In this document: positions 7,469-16,030 of the stretch, piece after piece | Numbering within the stretch: the first letter of the stretch is position 1 | Layout of the letters: the number at the start of each line of letters is the position of its first letter | DNA from: SW-4-43-9 sp047617985 | GTDB lineage: Archaea; Nanohalarchaeota; Nanosalinia; Nanosalinales; Nanosalinaceae | NCBI GenBank assembly: GCA_047617985.1 | Contig: JBLGBS010000003.1 | Coordinates: 14,863-78,862 of the forward strand | DNA: 64,000 nucleotides | Reading direction: 5' to 3' | Program-made: the position numbers and the translations under genes | The notes under the pieces: generated by a model | Databases searched by the model: none | What the model saw: only the letters and a program-made list of their open reading frames with translations | What the model was told of the DNA's origin: nothing

Positions 7469-8608
7469 CTACAGAACCGGTTCGATTAAACCCCCATCTT
7501 CCGAACTATTCGAGCTATCCGAATCACCGCCGTCCAGCAGACCTCCAGAATCCGACTCCGAGTCATTACCTGATCCACTGAATCCAAGGCCGAGCGACTC
7601 CTCTTCACATCCCTGGAACTCTGAATCAGTCTCCTGATCATCTACAAGTATACCTGTCTGGAAATTGAACCCACAGCTCAAACCCCCATTTCGAGGTATC
7701 TGAAGTGTCTGACCGGCTACATCAAAACCAAGCCTGAAGTTGATCTCTCCCTCGGTCTGCTCATCCTGGGCTGCGTGGCTTACAAACCATTCATCGATCT
7801 TCTCGTTAGACATATCAACACGCAGAGTAACTTCTTGGGTTTCTCCCGGCGGTATAACACCGTTTTCAGGAGCTTTTGTAACTGTTACCTCGTTCGCCTG
7901 CCATTTTGCTAGTTCGACAGAGTTCATGTTGAGCTCCCCGTTGAACTGTGGAACCGGTATAGGGTAACTGTTCGGGTTTCTCAGCTCAAGGTCGACAATC
8001 AGCGGTGTGGATTTTCTAGTTACCTTTCCAAAGCTTGCGCTTCCATCAACTATCTCAATATCTGTCTCCGTTATTTCAGCGCCTGTCGGACTCCAGGAGT
8101 ACGTTCCCTCGATCTGGCCTACAGCCTGATTCATCTTCGACTCCAGATCTGTCTCAATCTCGTCGGAGTAGCTTATCCCATCTACCGTAAAGGAACGGTT
8201 CAGAGCCATGAAGTCAATGGTAAGCGGGACCTCAAGCTGTGATACCTCACCGTTTCTCATGTGGCTGACCCACCATTCCGGAACTTTCTCCGGCTTCAAA
8301 GTGGTTTCAACTTCAACAGTGTTATTCTCCTCTGAATCTATCTGAAGTCCTTCCTTGAAACCTTCAGCCAGCGCTATATCATTCATTTTAACCCTGTAAG
8401 CTATACTCAGGCTGGACATGTTCACACCGAAGGAGTTCGGGTTGTAAACGTATCCCTGACTTGTGATATTTATTGAATCCTCGGTCACAGCACCCCAGTC
8501 ACCTCGATCCTGAAGGCCGTACTGAGGTTTGTCAACAGCCACTGCAACTCCGCCTCCTATAACAGCTAGTACTCCGAGCGCTCCGAGAACTTTCTTTGAA
8601 AGTATCAT
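7469..8608 (-). CDS. membrane-anchored LEA type 2 (WHy-like) repeat protein
   Basis: About 379 aa. An N-terminal hydrophobic segment (VLGALGVLAVIGGGVAVAV) acts as anchor or signal. Two similar beta-rich domains follow (roughly 40-155 and 180-300), each with an Asn-Pro-Asn-rich core (YNPNSFGV, LRNPNSYPIPVP) and matching pre-C-terminal motifs (PEWWVSHM, DEWFVSHA), the pattern of LEA14/WHy domains seen in haloarchaeal surface proteins. The tail is Ser/Asp-rich and disordered. The ATG at 8608 sits about 28 bp from the TATA box at 8630-8638 and is preferred over the ATG at 8623. A role in desiccation or surface protection is inferred only from the family. Confidence 0.7.
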   Translation of the reverse strand: MILSKKVLGALGVLAVIGGGVAVAVDKPQYGLQDRGDWGAVTEDSINITSQGYVYNPNSFGVNMSSLSIAYRVKMNDIALAEGFKEGLQIDSEENNTVEVETTLKPEKVPEWWVSHMRNGEVSQLEVPLTIDFMALNRSFTVDGISYSDEIETDLESKMNQAVGQIEGTYSWSPTGAEITETDIEIVDGSASFGKVTRKSTPLIVDLELRNPNSYPIPVPQFNGELNMNSVELAKWQANEVTVTKAPENGVIPPGETQEVTLRVDMSNEKIDEWFVSHAAQDEQTEGEINFRLGFDVAGQTLQIPRNGGLSCGFNFQTGILVDDQETDSEFQGCEEESLGLGFSGSGNDSESDSGGLLDGGDSDSSNSSEDGGLIEPVL

Positions 8609-8648
8609 ATTTACTTTTTCCATGTAGAAGATTAAAACATCTTTCTGC

Positions 8649-8954
8649 TCAGTACCACTCAGGCTCTGAAATCTTGATATCGCCGTACACCTTTACCTGA
8701 CATGAAAGTCTGAAATCTCCTTCCAGAACTTCTTCCCCCTGGAACCGTCTTAAAGTGTTTTTCTCATCTTCCTGCATATCAGAGATATTCTCCGATCCGT
8801 CCTCTATCTTGATACGGCAGGTAGTACAGTTGCAGAAACCTCCACAGGCGTGCATCCACTCGACTCCTCCTTCCAGCAGAGCGTTTAAAACATCCTGACC
8901 GTCCTCACATTCAACTTTCTCGTCCCTGTCGACAACTTCTATTGTATGAGTCAT
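8649..8954 (-). CDS. 2Fe-2S ferredoxin, adrenodoxin-like spacing
   Basis: 101-aa soluble electron carrier. Cluster ligands are visible as C-x5-C-x2-C (in HACGGFCNCTTC, residues about 36-47) plus a distal Cys in FRLSCQVKV (about 84). This is the plant/adrenodoxin-type fold (DVLNALLEGG, then the cluster loop). It is the first gene downstream of the M50 protease and is transcribed in the same direction with a 39-bp gap. The reductase partner is unknown; the FAD enzyme at 367-1554 is a candidate. Confidence 0.88.
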   Translation of the reverse strand: MTHTIEVVDRDEKVECEDGQDVLNALLEGGVEWMHACGGFCNCTTCRIKIEDGSENISDMQEDEKNTLRRFQGEEVLEGDFRLSCQVKVYGDIKISEPEWY

Positions 8955-8993
8955 CTTGCTGTTTTTGATTCTTGGTAGTCAGATTTTTATCCT

Positions 8994-10199
8994 TCAGAGA
9001 TAGGATGCGGAAAGCCCCAGAAGCAGTGAGAGCAGAAGCAAAGCCCACATCGCCAGCGAGAACCTGTTAACGTTCTCCAAACCATCTTCTCCTACGAACT
9101 CGGTTGTGAAAGTTTCAAGCACAAGCCCTCCATCCAGTGGCTTGATCGGCGCCATGTTAAACAACCCTATCAGGAAGTTGAGGAAAGCTACAGTGGTCAG
9201 CATGGAAATAAACCAGCTTAAACCACCTTGATAATCTGAGTACTCCTCGTTTATCGTGTTCTGCTGACCCATCAGTATACCGATATAGCCATTTTCGTGG
9301 CCTTCTCTTTCAACAGCTGTTAGTGTGAAATTACCTTCAGAAGTCCACATGCTGACTTCTTCACCAGCTTCAATTTCCCCGGTTATTGATCTTAGCTGGT
9401 CGAATGATTCAATTTTCTCACCGTTCACAGCGATTATTGTTCCGTTATCCATACCAGCTTCTTGAGCCGGATACCCGTCCTGTGCGTTGTAGAACAGTGT
9501 TGGGGATGTAAGTCCGGCTGTTAGACCTGTAGCCAGAACAAAGAATAGCACCGCAGTGATGTAGTTCGCAAAGCTTCCGGCACATAGAACTTTCAGTCTC
9601 GACTTCCAGTTACCTACATCCCATGTGGCTTGAGATTCTTCTTCGTCTCCATCTTCTTTACCATACTCATCTTCGTCATCAGGCATCATCTTCTCGCCCT
9701 CCGGCTCAACGAAAGCTCCAAGTGGGAGTATCCCGACTATAACCCAGCCAACCGATCTAAGTTCGATGTCCTCGGCTCTCGCTACAATTCCGTGGCTGAG
9801 TTCGTGGACTGTCATCATTACAATTATTGAGATAACCCAGTACTCTGCCGGTACAAAACTAACTCCGGCCTGGAAAGTAGTTTCAGAAACAGTTCCAGGA
9901 AGAATAAGCGATGGCCCGTTCTGCGCTGACTGTCTAACCGCCATGTCGTAGAAAGTATACAGAAGCATAGCTAGAGCTGCAAAAACACTGACCAAACCTG
10001 TGAAAACACCTGCCCAGCCGTAGAAATTCCAGAACCGCGGGAATCTTTTAGCAATCCGATCAATTGTTTTTATTCCCTTCTTGGTTCTCCTGATAAATAG
10101 TATAGAGTGTCTCTCCAGCTTCTTATCCCTCCAAACGTATAGTGCTACTGCTGCGAGAAAACCAAGCAGAAAGATAAGGCGGGCATTTACTTCTATCAT
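8994..10199 (-). CDS. M50 site-2 protease (S2P-like) with PDZ domain
   Basis: Intramembrane zinc metalloprotease of about 401 aa. The zinc motif HELSH is at about residues 132-136 within a membrane segment, a PDZ-like domain (about 240-320, around PAQEAGMDNGTIIAVNGEKI) faces outward, and the second catalytic motif FNMAPIKPLDGG (about 345-356) supplies the third ligand. Six or so membrane helices are evident. It likely cuts transmembrane regulators or signal-peptide remnants. The ATG at 10199 is chosen because a minus-strand TATA (tttttaaac, about 10224-10232) lies 27 bp upstream; a longer N-terminus would overlap the next gene. Confidence 0.9.
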   Translation of the reverse strand: MIEVNARLIFLLGFLAAVALYVWRDKKLERHSILFIRRTKKGIKTIDRIAKRFPRFWNFYGWAGVFTGLVSVFAALAMLLYTFYDMAVRQSAQNGPSLILPGTVSETTFQAGVSFVPAEYWVISIIVMMTVHELSHGIVARAEDIELRSVGWVIVGILPLGAFVEPEGEKMMPDDEDEYGKEDGDEEESQATWDVGNWKSRLKVLCAGSFANYITAVLFFVLATGLTAGLTSPTLFYNAQDGYPAQEAGMDNGTIIAVNGEKIESFDQLRSITGEIEAGEEVSMWTSEGNFTLTAVEREGHENGYIGILMGQQNTINEEYSDYQGGLSWFISMLTTVAFLNFLIGLFNMAPIKPLDGGLVLETFTTEFVGEDGLENVNRFSLAMWALLLLSLLLGLSASYL

Positions 10200-10234
10200 G
10201 TGAAGTTTTCGACTATTCAAGTTTAAAAACTCGA

Positions 10235-10537
10235 TCAATGATTCTTTCGGTGTTTTTCTGCGTACTTTTTCCAATTGTTTTTGAGAAAATCATAGGCTGA
10301 AAAAGCATCTAGATCTGGCTTCTCAATCTTAGGTTTCCTTGATTTGAAAAGACAGTCCATGTGGACGTATCCGTGTGAGTAGTCTATTCTAACTATTTCG
10401 ATTTCTTCCTGAGATGAGTCAGTAAAGTGTATTGTAACTGCAAAATCTCTTATATTCTGGAATGATGGCTTAACTTTTCTAGTAATTGAATAAAATCTTC
10501 CTTTATATTTTCCAAGCAGTTCTGTATTCTTTTCCAC
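10235..10537 (-). CDS. putative toxin-like protein of the DUF6516/TumE type
   Basis: 100-aa, Lys-rich and AT-rich in codon use, unlike its acidic neighbours. The pattern of alternating beta strands (FAVTIHFTDSSQEEIEIVRI) followed by YSHGYVHMD and a charged tail resembles DUF6516 proteins, which sit beside small wHTH antitoxins in archaea and bacteria. It is divergent from such a wHTH gene (10625-10954) with a shared palindrome between. A minus-strand TATA about 25 bp upstream of 10537 suggests a leaderless mRNA. The toxin assignment is inference from pattern and context. Confidence 0.5.
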   Translation of the reverse strand: MEKNTELLGKYKGRFYSITRKVKPSFQNIRDFAVTIHFTDSSQEEIEIVRIDYSHGYVHMDCLFKSRKPKIEKPDLDAFSAYDFLKNNWKKYAEKHRKNH

Positions 10538-10572
10538 AACTTTAAGATTAATTTTTATCTTTAATCAATCTA

Positions 10573-10595
10573 TTGATGTGGTAAAGCCACAACAA
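10573..10595. promoter_or_regulatory. operator-like palindrome between divergent toxin/antitoxin-like genes
   Basis: TTG-a-TGTGG-taaag-CCACA-a-CAA is an almost perfect 23-bp inverted repeat centred at 10584. A second repeat GATTAA (10546-10551)/TTAATC (10561-10566) lies beside it, overlapping the minus-strand TATA. The plus-strand TATA (aaatata, about 10594-10600) abuts the first palindrome. This is the usual position of an autoregulatory operator. Confidence 0.55.
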
Positions 10596-10624
10596 ATATA
10601 AGCATTTGAGAATAAAGTAAGAGT

Positions 10625-10954
10625 ATGGAGTCAGAAATAGAAGAAAGAAATTCTAGCGAAGAATCATTCGCCAATAAACTGGCTAAAGCAGGTGAAACCG
10701 ATTTTTATGTTATCAGTCTTGAAGATGCAGAGAAATTGTTAACTGAAAAAAGAATGGAAATCATTTATGTTCTCAAAAATCAAGAAGTATCTTCTAGTAG
10801 AGAGCTTTCTAGGGTTTTGGATAGAGATATTAAACAAGTCTCAGAAGATCTCAATCTATTACATGAGATATCAGTGATTGAGTTTAAACAAAAAGGCAAT
10901 AGGAAAATACCGCAGCTCAGGCACAAGAATATTTTCATACAGCCAGTAGTTTAG
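10625..10954 (+). CDS. winged-helix DNA-binding protein, antitoxin-like (HVO_A0114 type)
   Basis: 109 aa, AT-rich. A wHTH spans about residues 38-95: helix EKRMEIIYVLKNQ, then SSSRELSRVLDRDIKQVSED, then a wing. The N-terminal FYVISLEDAEKLL pattern is typical of the small HVO_A0114-like regulators that pair with DUF6516 proteins. It is probably the DNA-binding autorepressor of the divergent pair. The ATG is about 27 bp from the TATA box, consistent with leaderless transcription. Confidence 0.6.
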   Translation: MESEIEERNSSEESFANKLAKAGETDFYVISLEDAEKLLTEKRMEIIYVLKNQEVSSSRELSRVLDRDIKQVSEDLNLLHEISVIEFKQKGNRKIPQLRHKNIFIQPVV

Positions 10955-10989
10955 TAGAATATTAAAGAATAGGTCTGATATTGGTTTGT

Positions 10990-12600
10990 ATGTCTCAGGA
11001 GAACAAACAGCCGTTATTCTGGAGCGATCAGCTTGCTTTTGGAACTACTAGAAAATTTGATGAAGAGGATGAGTACGTGTGTGCTTCGGGAATCTCTCCT
11101 TCTGGTCTTGTGCACGCAGGGAATTTCCGGGAGATAATAACCACCGATTTTGTTGTGAAATCGCTGAAGAATATGGATGAAAACGTCCGTTTTATCTATT
11201 CCTGGGACGACTATGACCGATTTCGAAAAGTTCCGGAAAATGTTCCGGACGAGTTCGAGAAATACATCGGTCTTCCGCTGAGCAAGGTTCCTGATCCTGA
11301 AGGATGTCATGACAGTTACGCGGAGCATTTCGAGTCGAAGCTTGAGGAAGAACTGGAAGGTATGCACATGGATATCGAGTTTATCCGGCAGACAGAAATG
11401 TTTGAGAAAGCGGAGTATGCCGACTTAATCAAGAAATCGATGAATAACAGGCAGAAGATAAAAGCGATTCTGGATCAATACAGAAAAGAACCGCTCGAAG
11501 AACCTTATTACCCGCTGAGGGTTTACTGTACAGAGTGCGGGAAGGACTTCACTGAGGTAAAAGATTACGATGGCGAGTACACTGTAGAGTACTACTGCGA
11601 GGAATGTGATGACACCAGAGAACTGAACTTCCGTGAGGAAGGCAATGTTAAACCTCCTTGGAGGGTTGACTGGCCGATGCGGTGGCACTACGAAGGAGTT
11701 AACTTTGAACCGGCCGGGAAAGAGCATTCGGCAGCAGGAGGTTCCAGAGATACAGCTAACGAGTTAGTTCAGGAGGTTTACAATGATGAGTACCCGGTGC
11801 ATCAGATGTACGAGTTTGTGACTAAGGACGGTGCCAAGATTTCCTCCAGCAGTGGAGAAAATATTTTCACGGTTTCAATGCTGAAAGAAATTTACTCGCC
11901 GGCAATCATCAGGTTCCTTTTCGCCGGTACAAAGCCCAACAAAGCTTTTGAGATCCCATTTGAGACCGAGGAGATTTTCCAGAGGTACGAGAACTTCGAC
12001 AAGATAGAATCAGCGTACTACAATCCGGAAGAAGCGAAGGACGATAAACAGAGGGAGCAGTGGAAACGTATCTACGAGCTCTCAATGGTTGAAATCCCTG
12101 AGGAACAGCCGGTCAGAGTTCCTTTCAAGCATGCATCCTTTATTGCTCAGACAGTTCCAGAGAATCAGTGGAAGGAGAAAGCGGTCAAGTCGCTGAAGAG
12201 AACCGACCACATACCGGAGGATATCGATGAGAAAGGTATAGAGCAGATTCTGGATAGACTGGAAAGAGCAAAGAACTGGGCTCAGGACTACGCGCCTGAG
12301 GAATACAGATACTCGATCAATTTTGAGGTTCCTGAAGGAGTAATTGAAGATCTTTCAGAAAACCAGGTAGAGGCGGTAAAACTACTGGCTGAAGCTCTAG
12401 AGGAGAATGAATACCAGAGTTCTGATGAGCTGGACAGCCTGATCTTCGATGTGAAAGACGAATCAGAGCTGGGAACCGGGGAATTCTTCTCAACAGTATA
12501 TACCGTGATGCTTTCACGTGAGCAGGGCCCGCGTCTTTCAACCCTGATAATGTCTCTGGGCAGGGAAAAATCAGTAGAAATACTGGAGCAGGTGAATTAA
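10990..12600 (+). CDS. lysS: lysyl-tRNA synthetase, class I (archaeal type)
   Basis: 536-aa enzyme that charges tRNA-Lys. Class I motifs: the HIGH variant HAGN in ASGISPSGLVHAGNFREI (about residue 40) and the KMSKS variant KISSSSG (about residue 282). Cysteine pairs (CTECGKDF and CEECDD, about 175-205) form the internal zinc site typical of this family. The ATG at 10990 is 28 bp downstream of a TATA box (atattaaag), so the mRNA is probably leaderless; upstream TTG extension is rejected. Archaea use this class I enzyme instead of the class II LysRS of most bacteria. Confidence 0.96.
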   Translation: MSQENKQPLFWSDQLAFGTTRKFDEEDEYVCASGISPSGLVHAGNFREIITTDFVVKSLKNMDENVRFIYSWDDYDRFRKVPENVPDEFEKYIGLPLSKVPDPEGCHDSYAEHFESKLEEELEGMHMDIEFIRQTEMFEKAEYADLIKKSMNNRQKIKAILDQYRKEPLEEPYYPLRVYCTECGKDFTEVKDYDGEYTVEYYCEECDDTRELNFREEGNVKPPWRVDWPMRWHYEGVNFEPAGKEHSAAGGSRDTANELVQEVYNDEYPVHQMYEFVTKDGAKISSSSGENIFTVSMLKEIYSPAIIRFLFAGTKPNKAFEIPFETEEIFQRYENFDKIESAYYNPEEAKDDKQREQWKRIYELSMVEIPEEQPVRVPFKHASFIAQTVPENQWKEKAVKSLKRTDHIPEDIDEKGIEQILDRLERAKNWAQDYAPEEYRYSINFEVPEGVIEDLSENQVEAVKLLAEALEENEYQSSDELDSLIFDVKDESELGTGEFFSTVYTVMLSREQGPRLSTLIMSLGREKSVEILEQVN

Positions 12601-12845
12601 TAATCTCAGAAAGCCTTTACACTGTTTTTCAGAGGTTAAATGAAAAACAGTTCGAGATAGGTGAAGACCCAGAGCTAGCAGAGCTCCACATGAAGGCTTC
12701 AAGACACTTTGAGCAGGCAGCTGTATACAGAGAAGAGGGAACAAATAGACAGCAGGATTACGAACTTGCATCATCTTTGAGGGCGCTTGAGGCCTTCGAC
12801 GAGGTAGTGGAAAAGGATAAAGGCAGTACAGAACCTTACTACTAG
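12600..12845 (+). CDS. small helical protein, 51-81 aa, without a canonical start codon at its apparent N-terminus
   Basis: A protein-like frame follows lysS immediately and stops at TAG 12843. It reads SLYTVFQRLNEKQFEIGEDP, then AELHMKASRHFEQAAVYREE, then LRALEAFDEVVEKDK, ending EPYY. The frame is open from 12522, but the only ATG/GTG/TTG in it is the ATG at 12690, which would give 51 residues and lose the helical N-terminus. A Shine-Dalgarno-like AGGTGA (12590-12595) sits 4 nt before ATA at 12600. Either initiation is non-canonical and coupled to the lysS stop, or the short form is real. Confidence 0.55.
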   Translation: MISESLYTVFQRLNEKQFEIGEDPELAELHMKASRHFEQAAVYREEGTNRQQDYELASSLRALEAFDEVVEKDKGSTEPYY

Positions 12846-12849
12846 TATA

Positions 12850-13500
12850 ATGGAAACTGAAAATTTCAACTTCACTGCCTTGAAGCTGTGCGGGGTTTTT
12901 GCTGGAGTTTTCGCTCTCCAGATCTTCACTTCTTTCGACCCTGCTTTCAGTGCTTCAAGCTCTCCTTGGTGGAAGTTTTTCACCTCGTTTTTCGGACACG
13001 GCGACCTGGAGCATCTAATGAATAATCTGTTTTTCATTGGTTTGTTCGGCTCGATCTATGAGCGTTTCACTTCCTCAAGAATCTTTCTGGCAACTTTTCT
13101 TGTCTCCGCTGTCTTCGCCAATCTTTCAGCGTTCATATTCTTTGCTGAAACCTCTATCATCGGAGCATCAGGTGGAGGAATGGGGTTGATGGCTGCGCTG
13201 GCAGTTTTCAAGCCTAGAAAGATCGGATTGGCTATGGGAGTGCCGGCTCCGATGTGGCTGGTTCTTGCAATCTATGTACTGATCAATGTCGCAGGTCTTT
13301 CAGCGGTTACCGGCACGGCTTATGAAGCACATCTAATGGGTCTTCTCTCCGGAGGTCTGATCGGTCTACAGCTGAGAGAGCTTGAATCTGACAGAAAACA
13401 TTCGGGAAAGAAAAAGTCTGGCGTGAGGAAACAGGAAAAGGCTGAGGATGACTGGAGTAAGAGAATAAGGGAGTGGGAAGAGAAATGGATGATGAAGTAG
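12850..13500 (+). CDS. rhomboid family intramembrane serine protease
   Basis: 216 aa with six membrane helices. The catalytic Ser lies in GASGGG (about residue 106) and the catalytic His in EAHLMGLLSGG (about 159); an N-terminal HGDLEHLMNNLFF motif matches the conserved loop of rhomboids. The C-terminus is a charged cytosolic tail. Rhomboids cleave single-pass membrane proteins within the bilayer; the substrate here is unknown, though several single-pass surface proteins are encoded nearby. It starts 5 bp after the preceding small ORF, suggesting co-transcription with lysS. Confidence 0.92.
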   Translation: METENFNFTALKLCGVFAGVFALQIFTSFDPAFSASSSPWWKFFTSFFGHGDLEHLMNNLFFIGLFGSIYERFTSSRIFLATFLVSAVFANLSAFIFFAETSIIGASGGGMGLMAALAVFKPRKIGLAMGVPAPMWLVLAIYVLINVAGLSAVTGTAYEAHLMGLLSGGLIGLQLRELESDRKHSGKKKSGVRKQEKAEDDWSKRIREWEEKWMMK

Positions 13501-13839
13501 CTACCGGTTAGGGTTGAAGTCCCGGTTACCTACATCGTTTTCCCCTTCCAGAAGCTCGTCGGCATCTTCCTCCGGTTCCGTATCTTTCTGTTCACGGCTT
13601 CTCTGAGCGCTCTCGTTTCTCTGCTTCGATTTGTCTCTGTTTTTCTGACGTTTCTGAGTCTGCTCTCCACCTTCCTGCACCTGCTGGATGAACTCATCTG
13701 TATCGACCCCTGCTTCTTCCAGTGCGCTTAGATGTCTCTGGAGCTGAGAGTTAACGATCTGCAGAATTCTTGAAAGCTCTTTTTTCTCGTGTAGAAGTGT
13801 TTCGACTGCGCCTTTGTGTTTACCTATCTGTTCTGACAT
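13501..13839 (-). CDS. hypothetical coiled-coil protein, 112 aa
   Basis: A helical N-terminal half (residues about 10-60, heptad-like ETLLHEKKELSRILQIVNSQ) is followed by a low-complexity Arg/Gln/Glu tail. It directly abuts the rhomboid gene tail-to-tail. No catalytic motif. It could be a small structural or nucleic-acid-associated protein; not recognised. Confidence 0.6.
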   Translation of the reverse strand: MSEQIGKHKGAVETLLHEKKELSRILQIVNSQLQRHLSALEEAGVDTDEFIQQVQEGGEQTQKRQKNRDKSKQRNESAQRSREQKDTEPEEDADELLEGENDVGNRDFNPNR

Positions 13840-13880
13840 AGGTTATTCTCTGCCTTGAAGTCTTTAACTATTTTTGCCGG

Positions 13881-15017
13881 TCAAGCAGTTGCCAGGATTG
13901 AGGCAATGTAACCGGCTCCTGCAAACGTTGCAACTGCGCTTCCAATGGAGACAAGTACAAATGTCAGGATGATTCTTCCAACCTGGTTGCCCCACAGTTC
14001 GGAGTACTTCTCGATGTAAACTATTTCTTCCAGTTCGCCAACTGAAGGTGGATAGAACTTGGCCTCGAAGTATCCAGCGACCATACCCGCTCCCAGAGCC
14101 GGGTAGAGAGAGGTTAGAGGTGCTGAAACAAATGAAACCAGCCAGGTAGCGGGATGTGATCTTGCGATTATGGCACCTATCATGGCAGAAATCCCGTTTG
14201 CCAGTATCCATATTGCTGTTGCTCTGGTACCGGTGGAGAAATCAATTCCCAGGAAGGCATAAGCCAGCATCGCGATCACAGCTACCGGTACACCGAATCT
14301 GACTGCTTTAAGCCACGGCAGACTAGAAGATTTCTCAACCTTTTTTCTCTCGAAGCTCTCCTGCCTCAGGTTTTCAATTAATCCTTCTACATGTGCAGCA
14401 CCCACGAAAACCACTGCGTGCTCAAAATCTTTCTCCAGTATTTTTTCTGCCATGTAGTCGTTTCTCTCATCAAGTAAAACCTTCTTCAGCTCGGGAAACT
14501 CTTCCTCAAGCTCCTCGACTATCTGGGATAGCATATCGGACTGTTTCAGCTCTTCAACCTCTATATCAGTTCTCTCGAAAACTATAGATGAAAGAAGCAG
14601 TAGTTTGTCCAGAATCCCGAGCTCCTCTTTCACACGTTTGAGGGTGATGCTGATATCCTGGTCTATAACACCGTATTCAATACCTTTTTCCTCAGCTGTT
14701 TCCACCGCTTCAAGAAGCTCTGAACCAGGTTCAACACCCTGCTCCATACCGATTTTTCTCTGGTAAATAGACATCAGCAGGTTCAGAGCAAGAACTGAGC
14801 CTCGTCCCTCACGCACTGCTTCCTTGATATCAATATCTTTCCAGCCTTCCCTATCTCTTATCGATTCAAGCCTCTTCTCGTCCAGCTCGACACCTACAAA
14901 ATCCGGGTCGAGATCATTTATGGATTCTCTAACCGCCTGAACACTTTCATCCGAGACATGGGCGGTTCCGATAACAGTAATTTTCCTATCTCCCAGGTTT
15001 ACGGTCTCCCTGACCAT
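13881..15017 (-). CDS. TraB/PrgY-family membrane protein
   Basis: 378 aa. The N-terminal soluble domain begins ITVIGTAHVSDESVQAV and contains EVLLDERN-like and HAVVFVGAAHVEGL motifs, the TraB pattern: a GTAHVS near the start, EVELDEKR (here VGVELDEKR), and a second GxxH near residue 215. About four membrane helices follow (235-378), with a cytosolic loop around YIEKYSELWGNQVG. TraB proteins inhibit pheromone peptides in enterococci and occur widely in archaea with a proposed peptidase-like fold. Role here is unknown. Confidence 0.85.
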   Translation of the reverse strand: MVRETVNLGDRKITVIGTAHVSDESVQAVRESINDLDPDFVGVELDEKRLESIRDREGWKDIDIKEAVREGRGSVLALNLLMSIYQRKIGMEQGVEPGSELLEAVETAEEKGIEYGVIDQDISITLKRVKEELGILDKLLLLSSIVFERTDIEVEELKQSDMLSQIVEELEEEFPELKKVLLDERNDYMAEKILEKDFEHAVVFVGAAHVEGLIENLRQESFERKKVEKSSSLPWLKAVRFGVPVAVIAMLAYAFLGIDFSTGTRATAIWILANGISAMIGAIIARSHPATWLVSFVSAPLTSLYPALGAGMVAGYFEAKFYPPSVGELEEIVYIEKYSELWGNQVGRIILTFVLVSIGSAVATFAGAGYIASILATA

Positions 15018-15071
15018 GTTAAACTGTTTAATGCTGGAGGCTTTTTATACTCCTTAACCTAAAAACAGGTT

Positions 15072-15617
15072 ATGAAAAAAGCGGTAGCTCCGGTTCTGAT
15101 AGTTTTCTTCACAGCAGTGGTTCTTGGACATGGAGGAGCTCACCAGTCGCTTCCGGAGCCGGGCCATTCGCCGGGTTCGATGATGTACGGACTGGAGCAG
15201 GCATATGAGTCGGTAAGCCTTGCGCTGACTTTCAGTCAAGAGGAAAAAGTTAAGAAGAAGATCGGTTTTGCTGAGGAAAGGCTTTCAGAATCAGCTCACC
15301 TGGCACAGGAAAACAAGACAGAGCTGGCCTTCAGGGCATCAAACAGGTACCTGGAGACGATTAATGAAGCCGAGCAGATGGCAAATCGGACAGGAAACGA
15401 AAACCTGACCGAACTCGTTGATAACCATAGACAGGATAACACAGAAATCCTTGAGGATCTACAGGAAATTCTTCCCGAGGAAGCTTCACAGGGGCTGGAT
15501 ACAGCTCTTGAAAAAATGGACAGAGCTCAGAGAGAAGATAACCGGCCTGAGAACAGCTCCGATCAAAACGGAAGGGAAATGGCGGGATTCGTTGCGACCG
15601 GTAGAGCTATGAACTAG
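15072..15617 (+). CDS. secreted helical protein (DUF5667-like)
   Basis: 181 aa with a cleavable-looking signal (MKKAVAPVLIVFFTAVVLG). The mature part is helical: LPEPGHSPGSMMYGLEQAYE followed by FSQEEKVKKKIGFAEERLSE and repeated acidic helices, the layout of DUF5667 proteins (P-x-SPxY..L..A.E...L..T...EEK...KLxxAxxRLAE). Such domains are found in secreted or membrane proteins; biochemical role unknown. Its TATA-like tract overlaps the intergenic region shared with the TraB gene. Confidence 0.7.
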   Translation: MKKAVAPVLIVFFTAVVLGHGGAHQSLPEPGHSPGSMMYGLEQAYESVSLALTFSQEEKVKKKIGFAEERLSESAHLAQENKTELAFRASNRYLETINEAEQMANRTGNENLTELVDNHRQDNTEILEDLQEILPEEASQGLDTALEKMDRAQREDNRPENSSDQNGREMAGFVATGRAMN

Positions 15618-15987
15618 ATTCTTCTTTTTCCAGAAATCTGTGAAGCTCAGCCAGATCGTAGATATTGGATTCGCTGAAATCATATTTTAGGTGACCGGAA
15701 TCGGTTTGTTCCATGACACCGATATAGTCTCTGTCTCTAAGGTACTCCATCGAATTGCTTAGATGCCTCTGATTTACTTCTCCGTCAATCTTGCTTACCC
15801 GGATGTTGGCAACTTTATTCTTGAACTTTCCCCACTCAGGCTCTCCCGTCTCGTAGTCCCATGAACCTATGCAGTTCACGATAGCAGGTATAAGGTCATC
15901 GTAAACTTCCTCGAGAGCGTTTCTTGGGTCGCTTCCAGGCTGTAATTTTCCGCCTTTGTAGGGTTCAAGCTCGTCTATTGGACTCAT
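15607..15987 (-). CDS. hypothetical protein, possible winged helix
   Basis: 126 aa. The second half (VSKIDGEVNQRHLSNSMEYL followed by RDRDYIGVMEQ and HLKYDF) has the helix-turn-helix plus wing look of PadR/MarR-type folds. No other clue. It overlaps the end of the convergent secreted protein by 11 bp. Confidence 0.5.
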   Translation of the reverse strand: MSPIDELEPYKGGKLQPGSDPRNALEEVYDDLIPAIVNCIGSWDYETGEPEWGKFKNKVANIRVSKIDGEVNQRHLSNSMEYLRDRDYIGVMEQTDSGHLKYDFSESNIYDLAELHRFLEKEESSS

Positions 15988-16030
15988 CTACCATTTTTTA
16001 TCCGGCAAAGTATTTTACAGTAACCCGGGT

